Shown here one piece after another: positions 46,995-57,899 of a stretch of DNA of 64,000 bases. The DNA is taken from the NCBI GenBank assembly GCA_032164295.1, contig JAJHTX010000002.1, positions 3,472,001 through 3,536,000 on the forward strand, read 5' to 3'. Below the pieces are notes generated by a model. That model did not search any database. It was not told the DNA's origin and saw only the letters and a program-made list of their open reading frames with translations. Position 1 is the stretch's first letter, and the number at the start of each line of letters is the position of its first letter. The stretch comes from Inonotus obliquus (taxonomy: Eukaryota; Basidiomycota; Agaricomycetes; Hymenochaetales; Hymenochaetaceae). A program made the translations under genes and the position numbers.

Positions 46995-48322
46995 AAGTAA
47001 CATAACAATCGATTCTTCTTTACTAATCTAATACTAACACTCCCACCGCACTATTTCCCTTTACTTATTTTTCCTGTTGTGATCTTTCTCGCCTAGCAAC
47101 GAGGCTGCATTTGTATTGTTACCATCATCGAGACCCAAGGCTGCCGAAGGGTGAGGGTGATTATCTTTACGATAATTGATTGGATGTTTTAGAGTTTAGA
47201 GACGGAGACGGGGAATGCCGTGTCCGGCACGTTAGTGACAACACAGGCAGGATCGATTGCGCTCGTCATCCAAGGTCTACTCTCCCACTCTCCACCTCTG
47301 CCTCTCCTGCCCGTCGTGGCCAAGAGCCAGCGCTGCCTGCAGCCCTCAGCCCCTGCTATCATCGCACAAGCTGGTCTCAGCGCAGCCATTCCTTAGACTT
47401 CTTGCTTACTTGCATACATCCATCCATCCTCCTTGTTTCCGTATAACCCCCGACTGGTGGTTCATAGTAGCTTTACTTCCGCTTAGTCGTTGTTTCTTCT
47501 TAACCTTTTTACCTACCTTAATCCCTCCGCGTTCTATCGATTTGATCGTGTGTGAACCAGAGGCGAGAACGCAAATTCCTGGCTACTTCACGAAACTCCC
47601 TCTCTCCCTAGAACACACACACACTCGCAGCCACACGACTACAATAAACCATAGGTGAGAGCTCTCTCTTACCGCCTCATCAATTGATGCTCTGCCCCTC
47701 CGACGGCGTAGAGCGTTGGTTTGATCGTTGAGATCAGTGAAACTAACGACTATTGTCTCGGTTAATGTTGGACAGGTTACCCATTGGCACAGGTTGACTC
47801 TCCCGTCGACAACGCAGCACCACCTTTTAAAGCTGTATACGTTGAACGTTGGATTTGAGTCCCGTGTCGCGCTGGTCCACCTCTTGTTGTTGTGAACTAC
47901 TTGTAATTTTTGACTCACTCATCTCGGAGCCGACTTGGACGACTGGAGTTGACTCGTGTAGCTCCGTGTTGTATTTTTTCGTTGCTTGTTGACGTTTGTA
48001 CACCACATTGCAAACGCATTAACTCCCCCTTACACGTTCCCATCAAATCGATCTTTACTGCGATACGATAAAGGTTAACAAGCCACCTTCTCCCGCTTGA
48101 ATTCTACAGGTGCGTGTTGCTTTGCCAGCTAGTTGATGATCGCCATCCTTACGTTATTTGGCTCAGCGTGACTCACGACACTCACAGCGATACTTATATT
48201 TCTCAACGTCGAGTACCCACTCAAATCTAACCCTCACCGATCGGACATCGCTCACGCTTTCGACTTCACCTGTTCATTCTACCCATCCCTTCGTTTATCA
48301 TTCAACATTAGCTATCTATACC
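46995..48322. other. Long leader/intergenic region before the unknown basic protein
   Basis: 1.3 kb between two plus-strand genes. It holds pyrimidine-rich stretches (47280-47420, 47580-47640) typical of fungal promoters and leaders, and several donor- and acceptor-like sites (for example ACCATAG/GTGAGAG near 47655), so 5' UTR introns are likely. No separate gene found. Confidence 0.45.
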
Positions 48323-49684
48323 ATGACGATCGCCACCGCTTTTGCTGCGCCGGCTGCGGGTTTCGATTCAGGTGTACAATCTGTTTCACCAATTCGCCAG
48401 GCAGTTGCCATGCCTGATGATGACGAGATCGTGTATCCTATATCCCAGCCAAGCACCGTATCAACGACACCGGTCCAGGCGCAAGATAACCAGGCTGGTT
48501 CACCCATATCCTACCATATCAATCATATTAAGGAAACTAACGACGACAAGACCATACAAGAGACAGGGAAGAAGAGCAAGAAATATTCGAAAGCCGATGC
48601 GTTCTTGGAGGACTTTATTTTGGAACGTGGTGATGCCGGATCGAAGGCATGGACGCCGCCGTCAACCTTCCAGCGCACACGGCCTCGTGGGCGTGGACAC
48701 AGATCAACCAAGAGCGAATCTGCACTGCCCGTTACTCCAGCTCTTCGCGAGCCCAAGGCAACCCTTGAACCGGTCAAAGAGTCATGGGCGGACGATGTCA
48801 AGGGTCTCGAGGAACAGATGGAGCGCGTGAGGCTTAATGAGACCCCCGTCCGTCCGTCCTCGTCGACTGGAGGGAAAGCCTCTCAAAATCTTCAGAGTCC
48901 GACGTCGACCCCACGAAAGCCGCGCAGTCAGAAGAAACAGAAGGGAGCTCGGCTATCGAGAGGCGCATCGGTTCCTGCTAGACGATCCACTCCTAACGCC
49001 GCGAATCCAGCTGATAGCCCTCACCCGTCTCTTGCACCATCTCCTAATCCCACCAATCCAACCCCCTTAAGGAAGGGATCACCAGTAGTTTCGGAGAGCC
49101 CAAACAAGAAGAAGCCAAAGAAAGGAAAGAACAAGAACAAGACGAAGAAAGACAATGCGGTTCCGCAGTCAGTACCTTCTACGGCACCCTCTACCCCACG
49201 TGGGCTTGGCCGACGGTCTATTGTTGATGACATATCGGAGAACGGGGATATGATGCTCCCACCCCAGTCACTGGTGATGCCGCAGACGGAGACGGATCGG
49301 CTATTAGGACTAGCATATGATGAGGCGGTGAAGTTCATGAACGCATTCATTGAGAATCCGGACTATTACACTTCAAGAGCATCGCGTTTGACCTTCCTAC
49401 AAGCACTGATCGTGGAGCTTGGGTTGGTATCCACCGCAGGCCCAGAGCGCGCGTTGCCAGAGAGTCTGTCCGCAGCAAAGGCGATGTTAAAGAGTCATGC
49501 GTTCCTGAACGTGAAAGATTACCTCACACTACGGGAGAAAGGACTTGATGCGCTGCGGACAGCCATGCGACCGAGTCGAAGCGCGTTGGTGAGAGAGTTG
49601 CGTGGGCGAAATGGACGAAGGGCAAAGCTGAACTGGGTGAAAGACACCGGGCTGAGTGTGCTCCTTGTGAGCTGCCAGCATTAA
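48323..49684 (+). CDS. Unrecognised basic Ser/Pro-rich protein with conserved-looking C-terminus
   Basis: A single frame of 453 aa; the ATG at 48323 is the first in the open frame, which itself extends upstream without ATG. I do not recognise the family. The middle (about 150-350) is disordered: Ser/Pro/Lys-rich with NKKKPKKGKNKNKTKKD and many TP and SP sites. Two parts look structured: an early KKYSKADAFLEDFILERGDAGSKAWTPP (about 85-110) with a nearby RGRG box, and the last 120 residues (RLLGLAYDEAVKFMNAF, LTFLQALIVELGLVS, SLSAAKAMLKSHAFLNVKDYL, ELRGRNGRRAKLNWVKD), which form amphipathic helices. Basic and RG-rich composition hints at an RNA-associated protein; that is inference. No membrane helix or signal peptide. 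Confidence 0.75.
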   Translation: MTIATAFAAPAAGFDSGVQSVSPIRQAVAMPDDDEIVYPISQPSTVSTTPVQAQDNQAGSPISYHINHIKETNDDKTIQETGKKSKKYSKADAFLEDFILERGDAGSKAWTPPSTFQRTRPRGRGHRSTKSESALPVTPALREPKATLEPVKESWADDVKGLEEQMERVRLNETPVRPSSSTGGKASQNLQSPTSTPRKPRSQKKQKGARLSRGASVPARRSTPNAANPADSPHPSLAPSPNPTNPTPLRKGSPVVSESPNKKKPKKGKNKNKTKKDNAVPQSVPSTAPSTPRGLGRRSIVDDISENGDMMLPPQSLVMPQTETDRLLGLAYDEAVKFMNAFIENPDYYTSRASRLTFLQALIVELGLVSTAGPERALPESLSAAKAMLKSHAFLNVKDYLTLREKGLDALRTAMRPSRSALVRELRGRNGRRAKLNWVKDTGLSVLLVSCQH

Positions 49685-50454
49685 TTGAGGGCAGGCTTTT
49701 TTCCCAACGTTCCTTTTTCGCGGCTCATTTTTTCATGTGAAGTTTTCTAGTTGGTATGACGATCATCGGTCTATATTGAATTTCTAGCGTGTTTGGCCGT
49801 GATCGGTCTTCTCACCCCCACCATCTCTACGCTAAAGAGGAAGAGTTTTCTCATGGATGAACTGTATACTAATAGTGGACGATGTGTATTGTACTGCTGA
49901 TTTTTGTATAAAATGGTATTTCTGTTATCGGCGTTAAGCGCAAGTGAGTTGCTAAAATGAGAAAGGAGGTAAAATGAAAATTGATGACATAGATGACGCC
50001 GGGAATGTTCTATAGGAAGGGTGCCGATCAGCCGTGGTTGGAGTGTTTGGGGTCCGCTGGAAGGGTGGTTGTGTTGGAGATGTGACTCAGCTGATGGCCG
50101 GTGATGGCTGGTGATGGGTGGCCCGGAAGAGAAATGAAAATGATGACATATATCGCTTGTACGGGCAAAAGCGTAAATATAGCCGAGTGAACGGTACTCC
50201 TGACACCCTATCATGGCTAGATCGAAATCTCCACCCCATAAAGATATCAATCACGGCCTCTTTCTTCTTCTCTCCATTTCCCTCATCTCAACTCCTCTCT
50301 CCATTTCACTCCTGCTTTCTCTTCCCTCCCCATCTTTCCACTCCACCTCGCTGGCCGATTCACGTATCAGCAACGACAAAGACGACAACGACGACAAGTT
50401 CACTAAACATCTCCAGCTACCGCCTAATACGCATTCTTCAATTATATACTTTTA
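49685..50454. other. Intergenic region and pyrimidine-rich promoter of the GDS1-like gene
   Basis: 770 bp. The first half is 3' UTR of the preceding gene. From about 50255 to 50345 the plus strand is an almost unbroken C/T tract, a common feature just upstream of expressed fungal genes. No gene recognised. Confidence 0.5.
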
Positions 50455-53400
50455 ATGCACAGGGGACACGCCCACCTGTCATACAAGCCGCCCTCCGTTG
50501 CCGTACCTCCGCCCGACTCTGCTCCCGCGCTTGAGCCTCTCTCACCGCTCTCGGACCTATCCCCGTCACCTCCGCTCACTACTGGCGTTCAGTGCCCTCG
50601 CACTCGATTGGCTTCGGGCTCAACGGGCCGATCTCCTCAACGCCGTCGGGATGTTGCCGAGATCTCGACTCCGCCACCCACGTCCCCTTCCGTTCGACGG
50701 ATTCGCCCATTGGCATGTATGACTACAAATTCGAATGCTCAAAACCCCGGCAAGGACAAGGCCATGAAGTCCGACGCGTGGAAAATGGGAGGTGTGCAGG
50801 AGGAACGGCAACCAGCACAGCAAATCATTGAGTTCCCTCCGAAGCATGTGGTTCTTCACCCCGACGATGTCAACAATAAAGTTTTCCTTGCTATGGGGCG
50901 TGCGCTGATGTCGATGGTGAGTGTTTATCCCCTGTTCTTGTTATTCGTGTTGCCATCAGCGATGCGGTGGGCAATATATTTTGAGTGCTCTCTGTGTGTA
51001 AGGAAAGGGGCTAGAGCTAGCATGAGTTGCTCACGTGCATGACTCGACGCGGTGGATTTATCATGTCATCATGTTGTTGTCTAATCTGTGCCTTGCGGTT
51101 TTGGCTCATACGCACTTTTAATTACAGGACAACTGTGCGATGACGATCAAAGACCTGGCCGAAGTGACAATGCAGCATGGTCTTGTCTGTCAAAAGTGGG
51201 TGTATGCGCTGTTTGTGCCGCGGCATGTCTGACACTGACAATCTTGTTCCTTAGTGTGTCCGCTGCTTCCCAGGCCATCACCTTCTTTATTCGATCCCAT
51301 CTCAATCGATGCGAAGAACAAAACGACTTTCCTCTTCTATTACGTCACGTGCTATCCGGCACACCGAGGGACGACGCTCTCGCACCCGCCCTTTACTCTC
51401 GGACAGGTGGGAATGTCAGTAATAAAGAGAAGATGGCCAGAGACGAGAATGGCAACATCCTGGAACGTCTCACCTGTTTTCGTCGCGGAACAACAGTTTG
51501 GTATTTGAGCAAGGCGGCCGGTGCTCCCTGTCCCTTTGCACGAGCGGGTATTGCCTTGCGTGATTATGCCGAGTGTTCCTCAATCACGAGTGTCGAAGGT
51601 CGGAAGGGCGATAACGACCCCTGTAGAGGACTAAAACGGAAGCGTGAGCGAAATCTCAGAAGACGCGCAGGAAGTGGTCCTGCGGCTCGACGTCCCGATG
51701 ATGATTCGGAATCGGATGAGAGAATGAAGCCGCCAAAGATCAAGCTTACATTACGCCTTCGCCCTTCTCCGCCCAATCTTAGGGGGAAAGTGGATTCAAA
51801 CCCAGATGACAGTTTGTCATCAAGTTCAGATTCAGACTCAGACGTGCAAGACGAGCCTATGGACGTTGACACATCAGCGCGTTCATCATCTACACCGCCT
51901 GCAGAATCCTCGGCCGACAAGTCGGAACCTGCCTGGACATTCCCGCCCTACCCGATACGACGACGGATATCCATTCCTCCTTATACACCCTCCGAAGAAT
52001 TATACCCAACATATTATACGTCTCCCACGACAATATATTCTAATTCGACTTTCTACTCCGAATGGGCTGCATACACCAAGCCGAGGCTTGCTTGCATCGA
52101 TCCTGCACCTAGACCCGGGAGCCATCATCAACGTGCCGGTAGCGAATCCTTCAGTATTGCTTCATTACCACCAGACTCGGACGACGAGTTTGGGTTTGGC
52201 GATGATGACGACGATGACGACGTTTCGGCTTCAATGTCACCCGAAGTAAAGTTCAAACGCGAGGATGAGCTTGCGTACGTCTGGCCTCAGGCGGCACCTT
52301 CTAGCTCGTCAATTGACCTAGCTCATGTCAAGTTGGAGTATGATGATCTCGACGAGACAGGCAACTTCAAGCGATTATCGACGCAGACAGTAAAACAGGA
52401 GAATCACGACGAGCTTGATTTGGGTATCGCATCTCTCAGCTTTGGCGACGGGACTGCCTTCGGTTCTGTACCCTATGGCATGGGAAACGAACCTGGAGAT
52501 AGTGGACTATTCGGCTTGGGTGACGGATTCTCATGGGGTCAGCCTGTCGATCTCACCGATGATGAGCCCGTGCAATCCTCCAGTGACGCTATGGGGCAGA
52601 TAGGAGTTGTGGATGACGCCGCCATGAGGCGATTGTGGAAGGATGTGGAACTTCTTGGCCCAGAAACTATACGTCTGCAGGAACTCGAAGACGGTAGCTG
52701 GGAAGATAGCATCCCTTCTCAGGAGGGTTATGAATCGCCATCAAGACGTTCTGCACAACAATCTGTCGAAGGTCACGACGATCTTGAACAACAGCTGCCG
52801 CCTACTCCGTCTCGCTCACGTGCATCTACGCTTGACTCTCTAAGTCCGCCGCCATCGCTGGCTAGTTCTGTTCCCTCCCGGTCTGCTTGGTCCCCGGATA
52901 CGGAGATTGACAGTGTTGGGCCCGCTTCTCCGCCATCGTTCCCGGACTCTGAATCACCTACTATTTTGCGTAACGATGGACCATCTCCGATCGTACGTGG
53001 GGATACTTATGAGATTGAGCGTTCGTCAACGTGGGCGATTCCCGGTAAATTAACGATGTCATCTGCACCATCTAGGCAAGCAATAGCAGTGCGCTCGGAT
53101 GACGTTCCAGGTGTTCCGCTCAGAGAAGCCAGTGCTCCATGGGAACGTGGAATGTGTATCGATGAGGATGTTGAGAAGCATCTATTAGAGCCCTTCCGGC
53201 CCCTGATGTCCATCGACCTGCCCTCGTTCATGGAAGCCTCAGCCAACGATGCGCCTACGATGGAACCGCCGCTGAGCCCACAAGAAGAAGCTGTATTCCA
53301 GAGTCTGTGTATATGTCCTGAGGTTTCTCAGCAAGATGAAACACAAGCCACTGCAGTCAAAGAGGAACCTGTAGATATCCCCAAGTTGCACGGACGACAC

Positions 53401-53748
53401 GTGCCGGATACGACATTAACAGATGTATTCGCCGCTGCAACGAGGCCGACGATGCGATTGCGAGACAGACGACCAACTCGGTTACTCGTGCAACCCGATC
53501 AAGCTCGGAAGCGCGCAGAGACGTCTTGCTCTGAAGTAACAAGAGAAGGCATGGATCCAGGCGCCGAATCTGACAAAGAGGCAGATACGGTGATTCGTAA
53601 CACACGGATGCGTGATAAGCTGGGCGTCGTACCGGACGAAGTCGATAGCGGCACTGGCAAAGGTCCTCTACGGCGGTCAAAGCGCGTCGCGAATGCGGTG
53701 ATAATGCAACGCAACCGTGAGAGACTGAGGAAACGAACAGTCTCGTGA
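50455..53748 (+). CDS. Large GDS1-like winged-helix protein, putative transcription regulator
   Basis: Exons 50455..50916, 51128..51195 and 51255..53748; 1007 aa. The N-terminus is Pro/Ser-rich (KPPSVAVPPPDS); a start at the later in-frame ATG (50719) cannot be excluded. Residues about 130-260 form the only clear domain: NKVFLAMGRALMSM, NCAMTIKDLAEVTMQHGLVCQN, VSAASQAITFFIRSHL and CEEQNDFPLLLRHVLSGT, then FRRGTTVWYLSKAAGAPCPFARAGI. This resembles the winged-helix region of fungal Gds1-type proteins; I am fairly but not fully sure of the name. The remaining 700 residues are disordered, with Asp/Glu/Ser runs (FGFGDDDDDDD), KxExE sumoylation-like sites (VKFKREDE, VKQENHDE, VKEEPVD) and a basic end. 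Such a layout suits a chromatin or transcription factor. Confidence 0.78.
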
Positions 53749-54570
53749 GAGAATATCTTGGCAACCTTCTCTGGCTCGTCTAGAGTTGACTTGTACTTCG
53801 TCCTCCACCACGTCTCATGGGCTACCACCTTTACACACACATGCTCTCGTATGAACCTTCCCTATGCCGTATGCTCGTATGTTATTGCACATTGACCTCG
53901 TTGCTATCTTATATCAAGTAGACCCAGTTTCTGCTTTGTCCTTTCAACAAAGACCTACCCATTTGTTCCGAGTCATTAGCTTGCAGAAAGTCGAAATCAA
54001 TAGTAATGCCAACGTTACTGTATAAAGTTATTTTTTTCCCTTTTTTCCTTTCCTCGTTTCCCATCTTTGCTCTCTTTCGTCTGTTCTCGCCACTCAAGAA
54101 GAATTGTAGAGATGTATCATTGAAACCTTTTCTTTCTTCTGTTCCTTTTTTTTTGTCGTTCGTCAAGCCTCTAAAACTTACATAAAATCCATACAGTTGG
54201 ATCAAATTTCGTATAGTGCCGTAAAGTACAAGTAGCCCCTCTTCGTCGTTCAACCGTCTCCTTGCGCCTCTCTTTCTGTCGCTATTGCACGTTAGGCGTT
54301 TGTCTTAGTCTTACCCAGAGGAGCCACGAATCGAAGTAAATGATGAAACGCAATTCGGATTATTGTCAGGAATACGATCAACAGTTCCGTTGTTCACCAG
54401 GAAAGAAGCTGATACAATTAATATACTCTGTTTGACAGTGCAACAAGACATGAAAGAATCTTGCGACGATTCAAAGGTTACGAAAAATACCGCAGAAGCG
54501 CTCTCAAATTGGTATCCACCAAGTAACGGAGAGGGGATATGATTCTCTGTGAATGATAAAGGAGTAAATA
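53749..54570. other. Convergent 3' regions, GDS1-like / PRM10
   Basis: 820 bp between converging stops. It contains a T-rich stretch at 54028-54160. No coding signal above chance. Confidence 0.5.
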
Positions 54571-57179
54571 TCAAAAAGTGACAAGGGCCGCGTTCTTTTT
54601 CTTTCCAAATACGTATATGATGGAAGCACTGAAATAAACGCCCGCTAAGACACCAATGATGACACTGATCACTACAGAGCGGCTTTAGCTCGTCAACGAC
54701 ATAAGCAGGCAAAGATAAACGTACTTTTGCGAGCCAACGTTAAGCTCTGAGAGTATTCATCCTGACCTATGCCTTGATCTTGCTGAGCAAGACCTCCCGC
54801 AGCAGCAAGCCCGTCCTAGAAAACATGTAAGCAAGATCATGGACGCTCAAACAAAAGCATGAAACATACAGGGACGAGGAGCAGGATCCCAGTAAGCATA
54901 GCAGTGAAAGCCGTCCCACCGAACCGACGTGAATACCCATTACCAAGGATGCCGACCAGCCATGAGCCAATCAGACTCACGTAGTCCGGATGATTACTGA
55001 GCCCCAGGGTAATGTTGCACAATCTCGTGATCCAAAATGAGAGGCAGGCAATAGTGACCATAACTATCATCTGACGGCTCCACCAAGGTTGTTGGTTGTT
55101 CATCGAAGAGCATATCGCAAACAGCGGTACAAGGAAGAAGAGTGACCAATACGGCACCGGTTGTAAGTACCAACCCCAGTTTGGATCACGGAAACAGCCT
55201 GAGACGATATTTGGAGGTGGAGGTGCATTGCTACTGAGAAACGTGAAGAAGCCTGTCATAGTCGCATTGCCTGTGCCGCTAAGCCCATCTTCAGTGCTGT
55301 TGTATGCTCGATAATATCCCTGAAGCATGATATTACTGGGTTGCCGTGCCGCGGCTGCCCGCGCTGCGCGCCGGGCGGGTCGATCAATGAAGAGGAAAAA
55401 ATCAGAACCGATGGTAAGCCCAAATCCCTGCCGGTACTCTATTATAAGTAACTCGTCATCATCGACATTGACAAACACGCACCAAGTATAGCGAAGTCAT
55501 TATCCCGGAGACGATTTTCGGAGCACCCAGAGACTGATTCTTTCCCGCAATATCCAATGTACCAGACACTGAATCATGCACATGTTAAGCACAGCGAAGG
55601 GATAACTCTACCTTGCTACTCACAAATCAGATACCCGGGAAGGAGTGAGATCACTCCCGATGACGAAATGGCAGAGAAACACCATATTTGTGTGCGATAG
55701 CTCGCGAAAGCCCTTGCGATGAAGGAAACTAACGCGGCCGAGAAAACTTCAGAGCCACTTGCTGATAGGTCCGATCTGGACGCAATTGTCGCCATAGAAC
55801 GTACCAACAGACCCATCACACCAGCGACCCACATATCGTTCAGACTACCACCGAAGGCAATACCGCAGATGAGAAAGCACGTTATGAACGACAGCACAAA
55901 GCGTATCCCTTGGCCATGTTGAGGAGGTGCAGCGAGTAGCCTGCGGAGTTGACGACTTCCGTCTGTAGCATACATATCATCGTGCAGCACTGCACGATAA
56001 ATGTTATGTACAGCATGAACACGTTCAAGGGACAATGCGACGCCGGACTTTACCAAGCATGTCTCAGACGTGTTATTTTCCGGGTTTCCGAATGATACTT
56101 CAATTACACCTGGTGTATGCAGGAACTCTGCCTCGAGCTCGAAAACCTTCGTAAGGGAGTGTAACTGAGCTTCAACGCGGTGCGAAGGAGAGCCGAAGGC
56201 AAGAAGGGCCCGAGAAAACACAAGTAGGAACCTCTGATAGTCCTCCGTCGCTATTGGCTAGAGTGTGAACAGGGAATACGTTATCATTGAGGAAAAAGCA
56301 CTTACACTCTGCGTGATACTTGATGACGTGTTTGCCTTTCTTCCTGCGATCACGATAAGCTTTACGATCGTCTTGGGAATTATTAGAGTCTTCGCGGCTC
56401 AAATATGCGTGGCCACGCCGTCTATGAGGGCGTTCGTCAATGAGGTACGTTTCCTCCACCTCATCGTTGATCGCCTGAGTTGTCTCGAAATTATCAAGTT
56501 TCTCACTCTTGCCGGAATACATCTCATCGTACCACGGATCGTGCCGGTTGAAGGAACGGCTTGATGAATGGCCATGTGTCGAGAAGGGCTCATGTAGCTC
56601 TTCAGCAATCCGTGCAAACGCGTGCTTCACGCGTCCGGGGAATTTTTCGTCTTTACGGTCATTGTCGTAACTTGAGCTGCGATGAGTCTCGCTGGGTGGC
56701 ATACCACGGTCGATATTGTAATGGCTCGGAGGAGGTAGGTGCCCCAGGTCGGAAGCATTCTGTTGGTGGACGAGGTCCGGAAGCATTTCCCTTGCAGTAT
56801 TTTCTTCATTTGTATCAGGAAAGTCAGCGTGCGTGTCATTGAATGGGTTGGCCCTCGAGCGGTACGTGTCTTGAGGAGTACCCGGTTGACTGTAAATGCT
56901 CGGTGTTCGAATGGAAGCATCATCTAATCCGGTCCGGTGGCGTCCAGTAGGTGGCACCGATGGATTTGCTCCTCGTACGGATGAAGAACGGGAAGATGGA
57001 TGGTTTACACCCGTCGCGGTTGCCACGGGTGGAACCAGTCCATCAAAGTTATCCGGGTTCCTCTGAGTCCCACTATGAGAACGTCGTAGAGCAAGTCCTT
57101 CCTGCCCTACTTGATAATCTTCGGAAGGGGCCACAGAGGGATTGCGGCGCATCAAATGAGGAGGGGACCCGTACGACAT
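54571..57179 (-). CDS. PRM10: Prm10/ThrE-family integral membrane protein
   Basis: Six exons on the minus strand: 57179..56306, 56250..55624, 55568..55483, 55427..54870, 54815..54725 and 54671..54571; 778 aa. The N-terminal 290 residues are cytosolic-looking and disordered (Ser, Pro, Asp-rich, ending in RRKKGKH). The ThrE domain follows: RALLAFGSPSHRVEAQL, EVSFGNPE, a run of helices with GSLNDMWVAGVMGLLV, SGVISLLPGYLI, GFGLTIGSDFFLFID, and a C-terminal half with WWSRQMIVMVTIACLSFW and GSWLVGILGNGYSRRFGG. The last exon adds a helix, IISVIIGVLAGVYFSAS-like. Bacterial ThrE exports threonine; yeast Prm10 is pheromone-induced with unknown substrate. The acceptors at 55568 and 55427 were selected because they restore LSGTLDIAGKN and LGFGLTIGS. 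Confidence 0.9.
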
Positions 57180-57899
57180 GTTGTAGGCCAACTTGTAAAT
57201 CGTAGGGCGGTGGGGGATCCAGTTTAAGTATCATAGTAGAACGCGTATACCAAAATAATGATGTTTAGTCCGAATCGCAATCGACATGGCTTTTCTCCTC
57301 AAGCCGAGCTTCAGCAAGTCCACGAATAAAGCAGAATGGACTCGGTATCCGTTTCAAGAAGTTGCTTTTGTCTGCCATGAACTAGTGTGGTAGTGTACAC
57401 GCAAACGGAGGAAACTAATTAGCTCGCCATATAGCTCGCCATTTATTCTGCTGTACAGTCAGAGTGCGTTGAAGACAATGAAATATCAATGGAGACCTAC
57501 CTACATGCATCAAACTGAAAATGATGAAGGAAAAAAAAAGTGTTGTTGTGTGTTTGTACCCACTTCCCACCTTGTGACGGTGCCGGTCTCGTGTAGATTT
57601 TCCATTTGACCTTGACCAGCCTTTGCTGTCTGGCCACCCCTACTACGCTTTCATTCTCCTACCGTAATCTCTGCCCGGGGCACATCACTACATAAAATCG
57701 GATTTATTGCGACGACATCGCTACCTCTTCTTTGTAATCCACCTCTTATAGTCGTTTCCGTTCTTCCGTTGCCTCTCCTCCACTTCCAACTCACAATCCG
57801 CCCTCTCTAAGCATCAGCTGCCCTTTGGCTTTTATACTTCTCCAAGGAATTTCACCTCACAAGTAATATCTAATACTTCGGAGAATTAGCTCCCAAGTC
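57180..57899. promoter_or_regulatory. Divergent promoter region, PRM10 / RRM-PUF gene
   Basis: 720 bp between divergent starts. The side next to the RRM-PUF gene has a strong pyrimidine-rich leader (57720-57820), typical of well-expressed fungal genes. No specific binding site assigned. Confidence 0.5.

Noticed and set aside
47257..47658. 133-codon plus frame before the gene at 48323
   Set aside because: Its composition (Leu, Pro, Ser, His from C/T-rich DNA) is what a pyrimidine-rich leader gives by chance.
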